Part shown: positions 42,752 to 50,256 of the stretch, one piece after another | How the letters are laid out: each line of letters starts with the position of its first letter | How positions within the stretch are numbered: position 1 is the stretch's first letter | Origin: Ruminococcaceae bacterium UBA1375 | GTDB taxonomy: Bacteria; Bacillota; Clostridia; Oscillospirales; Ruminococcaceae | Direction of reading: 5' to 3' | DNA: 64,000 nt | Assembly: GCA_002305795.1 (NCBI GenBank) | Contig: DBRF01000016.1 | Span: 1 to 64,000, forward strand | Notes under the pieces: generated by a model | The model's input: the letters and a program-made list of their open reading frames with translations, nothing else | What the model was told of the DNA's origin: nothing | Databases searched by the model: none | Position numbers and translations under genes: made by a program

Positions 42752-43805
42752 TGCGAAACTCCTTATTCTTTGTTACATATACCAGCCGCTGGCTGTCCGC
42801 CCGGGGAGGGTTGCGGCTGTCTTCATCAAATGTTTGGACACAGAGCAGCCCGGCTCGGTCCAGCATGGCCGCCATCTCCTTGGGGGAATAGGCGGTTTCG
42901 GAAAATTCCTCCCCGTCCCGGCGGTAAAGCTCCCCGGCTTCGGTGCGTTCAAACAGATCCAAGGTAAAATCCACCCGATTGCCTTCCAGGTGGTTCTGCC
43001 ACACCAGATAGCGGTCTTCGTCCTCAAAGACGAAGGTGTTGTCCCCCAAAATCTGGCGGTGCTTATACACGGTATTGACATCGAAAATCAGTACGCCGTC
43101 TGGAGCCAAAAACAACCCTACCCGGTCCAGGGCTTGAACCACCGCTTCTGCATCGGGTAGGTGATTTAAGCTGTCCAATGCACAGATACAGCAGTCCACC
43201 GTGCCATACAGGTTCAGTTCCTCCATCTCTTGGCAGAGGAACTGTACTTTGCTGCCCTTTTCCAGCTTCTTTTCCGCAGCCCTGCTGAGCATTTCCTGAG
43301 AGGCGTCCACCGCCACCACGTCGTACCCCAGCTTTTCCAGTTCAAAGCTCAGGCTGCCGGTGCCGCAGGCCAAATCCAGCAGCAGTCTGCCCCCATTGCC
43401 GTATTCCTGCAAAAGGCTGTCAAAATAAGCAGCCCGGGCGGGATAGTCCACATCCCCCTGAAATTGATCGTAGCACTTGGCCAAACAGCGGTATTCCCGG
43501 GAAGCGGGCCGTTCCTGTTTGCCGTCCACCCGGTCAAAAACAATTCGATACCCCCCTGCCCCGTACAGCAGAGAGCGATTCACCCGGCTGATGGTGGCGG
43601 TGGAAGCGCCGGTTTGGTGGACAATATCGGAATAGACCCGGTTCTGATCCAGCATCCGGGCCACATGGAGCCGCTGACTCAACGCCTTGAGCTCCTGAAC
43701 GGTGCAAAGGTCTTCAAAAAACTTGGCGCATTCTTCCGGCGTCTTCAAAGACAGCACCATTTGGTACAACTGCTGGACAGCCTGCTGGTTCAGTTTGGAT
43801 TCCAT
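42744..43805 (-). CDS. Fusion of a TrpR-like (YerC/YecD) DNA-binding domain and a class I SAM methyltransferase
   Basis: 353 residues. Residues 1 to about 95 match the YerC/YecD branch of the TrpR fold (FFEDLCTVQELKALSQRLHV, then SDIVHQTGASTATISRVNRS as the helix-turn-helix). From about residue 103 a class I methyltransferase begins, with motif I LLLDLACGTGSLSFELEKLG, the acidic end of strand 2 VVAVDASQEML, and motif VDCCICALDSLNHLPD. In most genomes the two are separate neighbouring genes. The junction here is in frame with no sign of an error. The methyl acceptor is unknown. It precedes hslO with an eight-base overlap. Confidence 0.85.
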   Translation of the reverse strand: MESKLNQQAVQQLYQMVLSLKTPEECAKFFEDLCTVQELKALSQRLHVARMLDQNRVYSDIVHQTGASTATISRVNRSLLYGAGGYRIVFDRVDGKQERPASREYRCLAKCYDQFQGDVDYPARAAYFDSLLQEYGNGGRLLLDLACGTGSLSFELEKLGYDVVAVDASQEMLSRAAEKKLEKGSKVQFLCQEMEELNLYGTVDCCICALDSLNHLPDAEAVVQALDRVGLFLAPDGVLIFDVNTVYKHRQILGDNTFVFEDEDRYLVWQNHLEGNRVDFTLDLFERTEAGELYRRDGEEFSETAYSPKEMAAMLDRAGLLCVQTFDEDSRNPPRADSQRLVYVTKNKEFRNG

Positions 43806-43940
43806 GGCGGTTCCTCCTCCATACGGGTATACTGTTGATATTTTAACACATCAAAGCGCTGATGTAAAGGGCGGCGGAAAGGGGTTTTTCATCCCTTTTT
43901 GTAGGTGTTACAATGATGTGTGACAGATAGGCAAAAAAAG

Positions 43941-44290
43941 ATAGCGAATAGAGGCCGCCCACGTTAAGGTGAAGTTACTCAACACCAACCGAAAGGCAGG
44001 GACGTTCTATTCGCTATGAATCCAATCACACAAACCATGTGCTTTCAGCAAACAGTCTTTACTTATTCCGAAAAATGCAAGGTTGCCAAGGCGCTATTGG
44101 TTATCGGATCAACCGGCAGGGTATCTGCTATTGGAAAAATGGGGTGACTGCTCCCTATTTTCCTCATGTTTGGCACACCATTGATAACCCAAACAAGTTC
44201 CAAGGTATTTTGATATCCAAAAGCAACTGCTCACAGGATTGTGTGCGCTGCGTACCGCATATTCAAAACTGGTCACGCTGGTTTTATCCA
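43941..44290 (+). mobile_element. Remnant of an insertion sequence: 5' end of a decayed transposase
   Basis: From the ATG at 44016 the first 25 or so residues (MNPITQTMCFQQTVFTYSEK) resemble the N-terminus of IS3/IS481-like helix-turn-helix transposases. After a frameshift near 44085 the other frame continues with YRINRQGICYW, the next conserved block of those proteins. The first frame stops at 44147, the rest is degraded, and the sequence runs into the 3' end of pncB. A 12-bp perfect inverted repeat (ATAGCGAATAGA at 43941-43952, TCTATTCGCTAT at 44006-44017) has its right arm over the start codon. That would hide the start in read-through transcripts, as known for some IS elements. No right end was recognised. 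Bases 43806-43940 hold nothing else evident. Confidence 0.6.
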
Positions 44291-44296
44291 ATGCAA

Positions 44297-45739
44297 TCAT
44301 TGCTTGACTCCCGCCAACAGTTGATTTTTTATGGTCCAAAGACGGTTTGACAGATCCACATAATAGGTGTGGGGATTTTCAAACCGTTTCACCTCGTCCC
44401 AAAGGGACTCCACCTGTTGGGCACAATAGGACTGGATATCCTTTAGCGCAGGAAGCGTATAAACACAGCAGCCATTTTGGAAAACAGGCACCTGCAATTC
44501 ACGAACTGCAAAATCGGTTAGGGTTTTGGTTTTCCAAACAGCGTTGGGGTCAAAAATGGTGTGGGGCTCTTTTGGATCCACCGTTTCATTCCAAAGGCAA
44601 AGTTCATCAGCCAAGGCTTTGCCGCTTTTTTTATCATAATAGCGGTACAATTTTTTGAAATGGGGATTGGTAATCTTTGCCGTATTTTCGCTCACCTTAA
44701 TTTTGGGGATAATTTCACCTCGGTCGTTCTCTACCGCCACCAGCTTATACACCCCGCCGAATACCGGGGAACTTTTGGAGGTAATTAACTGCTCCCCCAC
44801 ACCGAAGCTATCAATTTTGGCTCCCTGCATCAGCAGATCCCGGATCAGATGCTCATCCAGAGAATTGGAAGCAACGATTTTGCACTCAGTCAGTCCGGCG
44901 TCATCCAACATTTTCCGCGCTTTCTTGGACAAATAGGAAATATCTCCGGAATCCAATCGAATGGCAAAATCGGTGATACCCTGGGGGAGAAGCACCTCTT
45001 GGAAGGCACGAATGGCGTTGGGGACTCCGCTCGCCAAGGTGTTGTAGGTATCTACCAACAGGGTGGTGTTTTGCGGATAAAGCTGGCAGTATGTCTTGAA
45101 GGCTTCGTACTCCGTATCAAACATCTGTACCCAGGAATGAGCCATGGTGCCTCCAGCGGGAACCCCAAAGCGTTCATCCGTTAAGGTGCAGGAAGTCCCT
45201 TTGCAACCGCCGATATAAGCCGCCCTTGCCCCGATGACTGCTCCATCCACACCTTGGGCACGCCGTGCGCCGAATTCCAAAACTGTTTTTCCTTGTGCAG
45301 CTCGGACGATGCGGTTTGCTTTGGTTGCAATTAAGGATTGATGGTTAATGGAAAGCAGCAGATAGGTTTCGATAAGCTGGGCTTCGATGGCAGGAGCTTT
45401 TACTGTAAGGATGGGCTCATTGGGAAACACCGGTGTTCCTTCCGGCACGGCATACAGATCCCCGGTAAAGCGAAAGCTGCGCAGGTAGTCCAAAAATCCC
45501 TGGTCAAACAGTTTCTTAGAACGAAGATAGGCGATGTCCTCCTCGGTAAAATGCAGCTGCTGAATATACTCCACAATTTGCTCCAGCCCTGCGGCGATGG
45601 CAAAACCGCCATGATCCGGGATGCTGCGAAAAAATACATCAAAATAAGTGTTTCTCCTGTAAAAATCATTTTTAAAATATCCGTTAGACATAGTAAGCTC
45701 GTAAAAATCACAGAGCATGGACAAATTTCGGTTATCCAT
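44297..45739 (-). CDS. pncB: Nicotinate phosphoribosyltransferase
   Basis: 480 residues, the usual size. It converts nicotinate and PRPP to nicotinate mononucleotide in NAD salvage. Visible blocks: LCDFYELTMSNGYFKN at the N-terminus, GFAIAAGLEQ, FGARRAQGVDGAVIGARAAY with the catalytic His nearby in GGTMAHSWVQMF, LLVDTYNTLASGVPNAI, and FAIRLDSGDISYLSKKARKMLD. The ATG at 45739 is preferred to the one six codons upstream, which has no ribosome binding site. It overlaps the pncA stop by eight bases: nicotinamide to nicotinate to NaMN are encoded in series. The 3' end abuts an IS remnant. Confidence 0.95.
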   Translation of the reverse strand: MDNRNLSMLCDFYELTMSNGYFKNDFYRRNTYFDVFFRSIPDHGGFAIAAGLEQIVEYIQQLHFTEEDIAYLRSKKLFDQGFLDYLRSFRFTGDLYAVPEGTPVFPNEPILTVKAPAIEAQLIETYLLLSINHQSLIATKANRIVRAAQGKTVLEFGARRAQGVDGAVIGARAAYIGGCKGTSCTLTDERFGVPAGGTMAHSWVQMFDTEYEAFKTYCQLYPQNTTLLVDTYNTLASGVPNAIRAFQEVLLPQGITDFAIRLDSGDISYLSKKARKMLDDAGLTECKIVASNSLDEHLIRDLLMQGAKIDSFGVGEQLITSKSSPVFGGVYKLVAVENDRGEIIPKIKVSENTAKITNPHFKKLYRYYDKKSGKALADELCLWNETVDPKEPHTIFDPNAVWKTKTLTDFAVRELQVPVFQNGCCVYTLPALKDIQSYCAQQVESLWDEVKRFENPHTYYVDLSNRLWTIKNQLLAGVKQ

Positions 45740-46277
45740 TCTTTTCACCCTTTCCATTGATCACATGAACCTGCAGACTTTCCATCACAGTCAGCGCCGC
45801 CTGGTGGTGGTCGGCGTTGTTGGAAGCAATCAACGCCGAATTTACCAATACTTCCGTTTCCGGCTGAGCGGTCCTTGCCAGCACTACATTGGAAATAACA
45901 CAGATATCCGATACCACCCCGCAAAATTCGATGGATTCAAACGGGGTGTTTTTCAAATAGGCAAACAATTTTTCTGAGCCAAAGGTTCCCTTCTCAAACA
46001 CCAGATCGGAATCTTTTTTAGCTTTTCCTGTTTTCCCAAAAAGAGTATGCCCTTCTGTCCCCTTAATGCAGTGGGGGATAGGAAGATGGAGCCCTTCGTA
46101 AGTGGTCGGATAATTTGCATCATGAGTATCCAGAGTGAAGAGGACGGTATCCCCGTTTCCATGATACTCCCAAATTCGGGCTGCAATCCCGTCATCCAGT
46201 GTCTTTGCAGCTTCAAAGCCTAAAGCACCGGTTACAAAGTCCTTTTGATAGTCAACTACAATCAGGCATTTATTCAT
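45732..46277 (-). CDS. pncA: Nicotinamidase (isochorismatase-fold cysteine hydrolase)
   Basis: 181 residues. Hydrolyses nicotinamide to nicotinate for NAD salvage, directly upstream of pncB. The catalytic Asp is in LIVVDYQKDFV (near residue 9), the metal-binding Asp/His are in FTLDTHDANYP (DTHxxNYP) and HLPIPHCIKGTEGH, and the nucleophile Cys is in FCGVVSDICVISN. The ATG at 46277 follows GGAAGGGAG. Upstream in-frame codons belong to the leader RNA and lack family sequence. Confidence 0.92.
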   Translation of the reverse strand: MNKCLIVVDYQKDFVTGALGFEAAKTLDDGIAARIWEYHGNGDTVLFTLDTHDANYPTTYEGLHLPIPHCIKGTEGHTLFGKTGKAKKDSDLVFEKGTFGSEKLFAYLKNTPFESIEFCGVVSDICVISNVVLARTAQPETEVLVNSALIASNNADHHQAALTVMESLQVHVINGKGEKNG

Positions 46278-46517
46278 TGTGCTTCTCCCTTCCCAATGAA
46301 CCGCTCCACTTATTTTCCCCAAATAGTCCAATGTTTTTCCCATGTCACGATCCAAACAGATACATTGTCCTGCACTCTTTCGGGGACACACGGCTTGACC
46401 CACATTTACGCTGGTACAACCGCTTTGAAAACCTGGCAATCATCTGCCGGAAGGGATACGGGCGGCGTCGGCTTCACAGCGGTTCACCAAACTCATGCGG
46501 CTTCCCACGCACGGCAT
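46278..46517 (-). promoter_or_regulatory. Long structured 5' leader of pncA-pncB
   Basis: From the predicted transcription start near 46517 to the pncA ATG is about 240 bases, far longer than needed. Helices can be drawn: TGCCG/CGGCA near the 5' end, GCG/CGC hairpins, and a long-range match GGT(G)AACCGCT with AGCGGTT(GT)ACC. A regulatory RNA such as a riboswitch is possible. It does not match the known NAD, preQ1, cobalamin or TPP consensus elements as I remember them. No strong terminator hairpin is visible just before the ribosome binding site, so control of translation would be more likely. Confidence 0.4.
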
Positions 46518-46523
46518 TCTTCC

Positions 46524-46552
46524 AATATATCATATATAACATATGCCTGCAA
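46524..46552 (-). promoter_or_regulatory. Promoter of pncA-pncB
   Basis: Minus strand: TTGCAG (46552-46547), 17-base spacer, TATATT (46529-46524) in an AT-rich stretch. The -35 overlaps the edge of a 16-bp imperfect hairpin (46547-46586) that probably ends the upstream SnoaL transcript. Confidence 0.55.
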
Positions 46553-46637
46553 GCAAGGCCGCCAAAACGGCAGCCCTGCTTACAGGTAATTCTTATCGGC
46601 TTTTACTGCCGCAGATCAAATAGGATTGCAATCTGTG

Positions 46638-47471
46638 TCAGAACTTCCCGTTCTGATTTTGCCAGGCAGACGGATCGGCGATGGTTTCCATCACATCCCA
46701 GTGCTCGGCGATCTTTCCGTTTTCCACACGCCACAGATCGTAGTAGCTGGTGGGCGCACCGCCATAGGTGCCTTCACTGACTGCCAGAACAAAGTTGCCT
46801 TGTGCCAATACCTGATGGGTTTTATCGTAGATCATCTGCACACCCTGTTCTGCCAGGGCAGCCAGCGCAGCACCCAGCCCAGAGAGTCCATCGGCAATGC
46901 CGGTATTGTGCTGAATGTAGGTGTCTCCATCAAAGTAATCTGCAATCTTTTCGGGGCGCTTGCCCTGCATGACATCGTACAGGAAATTTTTCACCAGTTC
47001 ACGGTTTTCTTCCGTCTTATCCAAATCCTTGATTTCCTTTGTGCCATCCATCTGGGTTCGGCCGGAAGGATTGGGTTTCGCCTTTACCGCCAGATTGTCC
47101 CAATGCTCAGCAATCAAGCCGTCTTCATCAAAACGGAAGATGTCAAAGGCAACCTGTTCGCCGGCACCGGCGAAGTTGTAAACGGTCTGCAAAAACACCT
47201 TGTCGCCGTCCTCAAAGACACGGATGTTATTCACGGTGGTTTTTACCGGAGCAGAGGCCAGATAGGAAACGGAACCAACAAAAGCGTCGCGTCCGGTACC
47301 ATAGGCCAGATTGTGCTGAATGTATCCTTCCGCCAGCAGGCTTTGCGCCTTTTGTGTATCGCCGGAAGCAAAGGTGGTGATGAGTTGAAGAGCTTTTTGA
47401 ATGTTTGTCATTTGAAATTCCTCCTTAATATTTTTGTGGCTGCCGCCAAATAGTTTCTGAAAGAGAGTCAT
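46638..47471 (-). CDS. Tandem SnoaL/NTF2-like protein
   Basis: 277 residues made of two similar NTF2-fold halves. The first (about 22-135) has YIQHNLAYGTGRDAF and the second (about 150-270) has YIQHNTGIADGLSGL; both contain AEHWD near their ends. Such SnoaL-like proteins are often small polyketide-cyclase homologues or stress-induced proteins of unknown ligand; function here is not assigned. Two starts have good ribosome binding sites: ATG at 47471 (AAAGGAG) and ATG at 47411 (AAGGAGG). The longer form adds a 20-residue N-terminus with MTLFQKLFGG. Alternatively the first may be a short leader peptide. The promoter and a palindrome lie upstream. Confidence 0.75.
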   Translation of the reverse strand: MTLFQKLFGGSHKNIKEEFQMTNIQKALQLITTFASGDTQKAQSLLAEGYIQHNLAYGTGRDAFVGSVSYLASAPVKTTVNNIRVFEDGDKVFLQTVYNFAGAGEQVAFDIFRFDEDGLIAEHWDNLAVKAKPNPSGRTQMDGTKEIKDLDKTEENRELVKNFLYDVMQGKRPEKIADYFDGDTYIQHNTGIADGLSGLGAALAALAEQGVQMIYDKTHQVLAQGNFVLAVSEGTYGGAPTSYYDLWRVENGKIAEHWDVMETIADPSAWQNQNGKF

Positions 47472-47505
47472 TTTGAATTTCTCCTTTTGGTTTTTGTGGA
47501 ATCTT

Positions 47506-47565
47506 GGAACGGCCGTTCTCCTTAGCGCTTGCCTATATTATATGCGGCTTCGTTTCTATTGTAAA
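47506..47565 (-). promoter_or_regulatory. Promoter and operator-like palindrome of the SnoaL gene
   Basis: Minus strand: TTTACA (47565-47560), 17-base spacer, TATAAT (47542-47537). A perfect 12-bp palindrome GAACGGCCGTTC (47506-47517) follows the -10 by about 20 bases, a common place for a repressor site. Bases 47566-47719 show nothing else I can name. Confidence 0.65.
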
Positions 47566-47719
47566 GTAAGCACCTAATTGTGCTGTAGTTACTAAAAGGG
47601 AACCATTGGACAGTTACCAGGGGAAAACAATTATGCTGTTATGCGGAATTTTCAGATTATTTGGGGTAGCAAAAATATTTGATATTTTTTATGTGAACCG
47701 GCTTTTACCTGCTCAAACC

Positions 47720-47749
47720 GAAACAATAAACCCCCGGCAAAACCGGGGG
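47720..47749 (-). terminator. Terminator downstream of the ybaN-like gene
   Basis: Minus strand: 7-bp stem CCCCCGG/CCGGGGG, then TTTATTGTTT. Confidence 0.7.
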
Positions 47750-47855
47750 CTCACTATTGATCGGTCAAAATAACAACTAAAGGCAAATGGATTTAAAACC
47801 CTTTCCACTCTGTTTTCTATTTTTACCTCAGATTTGTATAAGAGATCAAAGTCGT

Positions 47856-48272
47856 TTATTCTTGAATTTTATTTTCTCGGGCACATTTTTGTTTCTTTTG
47901 GGACGGCAGTGTTTTCACCCGAAACACAAAATAATAAATATGGCAAACCCAAACCATGGCCAACAAAATGCTGGGACCCCAGATTCCGGCACGCATCATC
48001 ATAAAAAATCCAAAGCCCATAAGCAGAGTTACCGAGATCATAATACCAAGTTTCGTCCGTGCCGTCATTCCTTTCTTTTTTACAAAAGAATCCAGGTGTT
48101 TCCGATACATCTTGGTGCCGATAAACCAATCATGCAATTTTTGAGAAGATTTTGCAAAGAAAAACACCGTAGCCAGGAAAAACGGCACTGTGGGTAAAAC
48201 GGGAAGGGCAATTCCTACACACCCCAAGCCCAAGCACACACAACCTAAAACTAAAAAAATCAATCGCTTCAT
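47856..48272 (-). CDS. YbaN-family (DUF454) membrane protein
   Basis: 138 residues with two N-terminal membrane helices (LIFLVLGCVCLGLGCVGIALPVLPTVPFFLAT) and one or two further helices. The sequence GIALPVLPTVPFFL followed by FFAKSSQKLHDWF is the hallmark of the DUF454/YbaN family. The function is not established; family members are often found near iron or heme genes, and here it is next to the heme importer. The ATG at 48272 overlaps the end of a 32-codon open frame (see next), which suggests translational coupling. The ribosome binding site is otherwise weak. Confidence 0.8.
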   Translation of the reverse strand: MKRLIFLVLGCVCLGLGCVGIALPVLPTVPFFLATVFFFAKSSQKLHDWFIGTKMYRKHLDSFVKKKGMTARTKLGIMISVTLLMGFGFFMMMRAGIWGPSILLAMVWVCHIYYFVFRVKTLPSQKKQKCARENKIQE

Positions 48273-48274
48273 TT

Positions 48275-48373
48275 TTATCCACTTACTTCGCCTTTCTTTA
48301 TCATTTGGCGGTACCATAAACGCCACAAACTCCATTGGCCGTTGCCGGACTCTTTGTTGTGCTGTTGCAACAT
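48275..48373 (-). CDS. Possible 32-residue small protein between the heme ABC ATPase and ybaN
   Basis: Starts at the ATG at 48373 with GGAGGGAGAGG upstream, one of the best ribosome binding sites in the area, and stops as TAA at 48275, two bases before the ybaN start codon. The peptide is basic and Trp/Tyr/Arg rich in its middle (WSLWRLWYRQMIKKG). The ATPase stop is about 30 bases upstream, so it would be in the heme operon. No homologue is recognised. Confidence 0.5.
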   Translation of the reverse strand: MLQQHNKESGNGQWSLWRLWYRQMIKKGEVSG

Positions 48374-48403
48374 TTCCACCTCTCCCTCCACTTTATTTCA
48401 GCG

Positions 48404-49180
48404 TTATACCGGAATGACAAACGGTTTACCATCTACAGAGCGAATCTCCAAATTCACATTGTAAACCTCCCCAACCAGCTCACTGGAAATGATTTCTTCC
48501 GGCAGGCCGTGGGCGATCATCCTTCCGTCCTTCATGGCCACAATCTCATCGCTGTAGTACAGAGACTGGTTAATGTCGTGAAGCACCATGACAATAGTAA
48601 TTCCGAACTCCCGGTTTAGCTGCCGGATCAGCTTCAAAATCTGCAGCTGATAACGAATATCCAGATAGGTGGTCGGTTCGTCCAGAAACAGCACCTTGGT
48701 ACCCTGGGCCAGCGCCATAGCGATCCACACCCGCTGTTTCTGGCCGCCGGAAAGCTCGGAAACCGGCTTGTCCTTGTGCTTGTAGGTATGGGTGATCTCC
48801 AGCGCCCAGCGGATCTTCTCCTCATCCTCTTTGGGGTCGGGAGAAAGCCCCATGGTATGGTAGGGCGTTCTTCCGTAACCCACCAGCTTTTCCACACTCA
48901 GATCCACCGGCGCCGTATTGTACTGGTGAACGATGGAGACTTCTTTGGCAAAATCTTTGAGCTTTAAATCCAGAATGCTGGTTTCCCGCAGGAAAATTTC
49001 GCCTTCGTCCGGCTTCAGGTTCTTGGTCATAAGATGAAACAAAGTGCTCTTTCCGCAGCCGTTGGCGCCGATGAGGGTGGTAATTTTTCCCTCGTGAAGC
49101 TCCATGTCCAGGTTCTTCAGCACCTGCTGTCTGCCATAGGCAAAGGAGAGGTTTTTGACGGTAAAAATATTACTGGCCAT
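48404..49180 (-). CDS. Heme/iron-siderophore ABC importer, ATP-binding protein
   Basis: 258 residues of the FecE/FhuC class. Walker A is LIGANGCGKSTLFHLM, signature LSGGQKQRVWIAMALAQG, Walker B VLFLDEPTTYLDIRYQLQ and a His switch in MVLHDINQSLYYSD. It powers the permease encoded 10 bases upstream in overlapping fashion. The context with NEAT-domain proteins and an IsdE-like receptor supports heme as the cargo, by analogy with Isd/Hts systems. Confidence 0.92.
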   Translation of the reverse strand: MASNIFTVKNLSFAYGRQQVLKNLDMELHEGKITTLIGANGCGKSTLFHLMTKNLKPDEGEIFLRETSILDLKLKDFAKEVSIVHQYNTAPVDLSVEKLVGYGRTPYHTMGLSPDPKEDEEKIRWALEITHTYKHKDKPVSELSGGQKQRVWIAMALAQGTKVLFLDEPTTYLDIRYQLQILKLIRQLNREFGITIVMVLHDINQSLYYSDEIVAMKDGRMIAHGLPEEIISSELVGEVYNVNLEIRSVDGKPFVIPV

Positions 49181-50162
49181 AGCTCTGTTTCGACCTCCTC
49201 AGCAGCAGGATAAAGAACGGACCGCCCACCACCGACATGATGATAGATGCGCTGATTTCATAAGGTGCGGCAATGGTCCGTCCCACGGTATCCGCCAGCA
49301 GCAGGGTAAACGCTCCCAACAGCATGGTGTAGGGCGCCAGCACCTTGTGATTGCTTCCCACCAGCAGCCGGGCAATATGCGGAACAATCAGCCCCAGAAA
49401 GCTGATGGGGCCGATAACGGCGGTACTGATGGAAGCCAACAGCACTGCGATCACCGAAATGATGATCCGGCTGCGGGTGACGTTCACCCCCAAGCTCCTG
49501 GCCGTCTTATCTTCCAGCGCCAGCAGGTTGCACTGCCCCAGCACAAAGATGGAAGCGACCAGGCCGATAACCACATAGAGTAAAAGCGTCTGAAAATCAT
49601 CCCAGGTTTTCATGGTGATGTTGGCATTGACAATGCTGGCAACGCCGGAATAGTTGCTCCCCGTGCCGGAGTTGAAGGCGCTCATCAGCCCGGTAAACAT
49701 GGCGTTGACCGCCACACCCACAAGGATGATCCGAAGCGGTGAAAGCCCGCCCTTCCAGGAAAGGGAGTACACCAGTAAAAAGGCAATCATCCCGCCCAGG
49801 AAGGCGAAGAAAGGTGTGAAAAAGTACAGCGCAGGCACAAAGGCGGTAATCAGCACTGCCGCTAAACTGGCCCCGGAACTGATGCCGATGATACCCGGGT
49901 CAGCCAGCGGATTTTTCATCACCGCCTGCAACAGCACACCAGAAACAGCGATAGCCGCCCCGCCGAAAATGGCGATGAAGATGCGTGGAAACCGCAGATC
50001 GTAAATGGTCGCCACGTTTTCATTGTATTCAATAAAGAGTCCTTTAAACAGTTCCAGTGGGGTTACCTTCAGGCTGCCGGTGTTGACGGCAATCAGGAAA
50101 AGCGCCAGCAGTCCCAGAGCAGTAATGGCAAAGGAAAGTATTTTCTTTTTCCTGCTTACCAC
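49170..50162 (-). CDS. Heme/iron-siderophore ABC importer, FecCD-family permease
   Basis: 330 residues with about ten membrane helices, the normal FecCD/BtuC length. Family blocks: LRFPRIFIAIFGGAAIAVSG, NPLADPGIIGISSGASL, ARSLGVNVTRSR and GPISFLGLIVPHIARLLVG, the last near the coupling helix that meets the ATPase. The start is GTG at 50162 with GGAGG ten bases before. A homodimer is expected. It lies between the large NEAT surface protein and the ATPase gene, with which it overlaps by 11 bases. Confidence 0.93.
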   Translation of the reverse strand: MVSRKKKILSFAITALGLLALFLIAVNTGSLKVTPLELFKGLFIEYNENVATIYDLRFPRIFIAIFGGAAIAVSGVLLQAVMKNPLADPGIIGISSGASLAAVLITAFVPALYFFTPFFAFLGGMIAFLLVYSLSWKGGLSPLRIILVGVAVNAMFTGLMSAFNSGTGSNYSGVASIVNANITMKTWDDFQTLLLYVVIGLVASIFVLGQCNLLALEDKTARSLGVNVTRSRIIISVIAVLLASISTAVIGPISFLGLIVPHIARLLVGSNHKVLAPYTMLLGAFTLLLADTVGRTIAAPYEISASIIMSVVGGPFFILLLRRSKQSYGQ

Positions 50163-50256
50163 AGAATATATTCCTCCTTCCTAGACGTTTGGCCGGGCAC
50201 CAATGGTAGGCAGCCCGGTCAACGTTTTCACCACTCAAAATGAGGTGCGTTTCGAT

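Noticed and set aside
46278..46517. Cobalamin riboswitch or group II intron fragment in the pncA leader
   Set aside because: GGGAAGCCG-like and GGTGAACCGC strings recall parts of these elements, but the order and the conserved core are missing.
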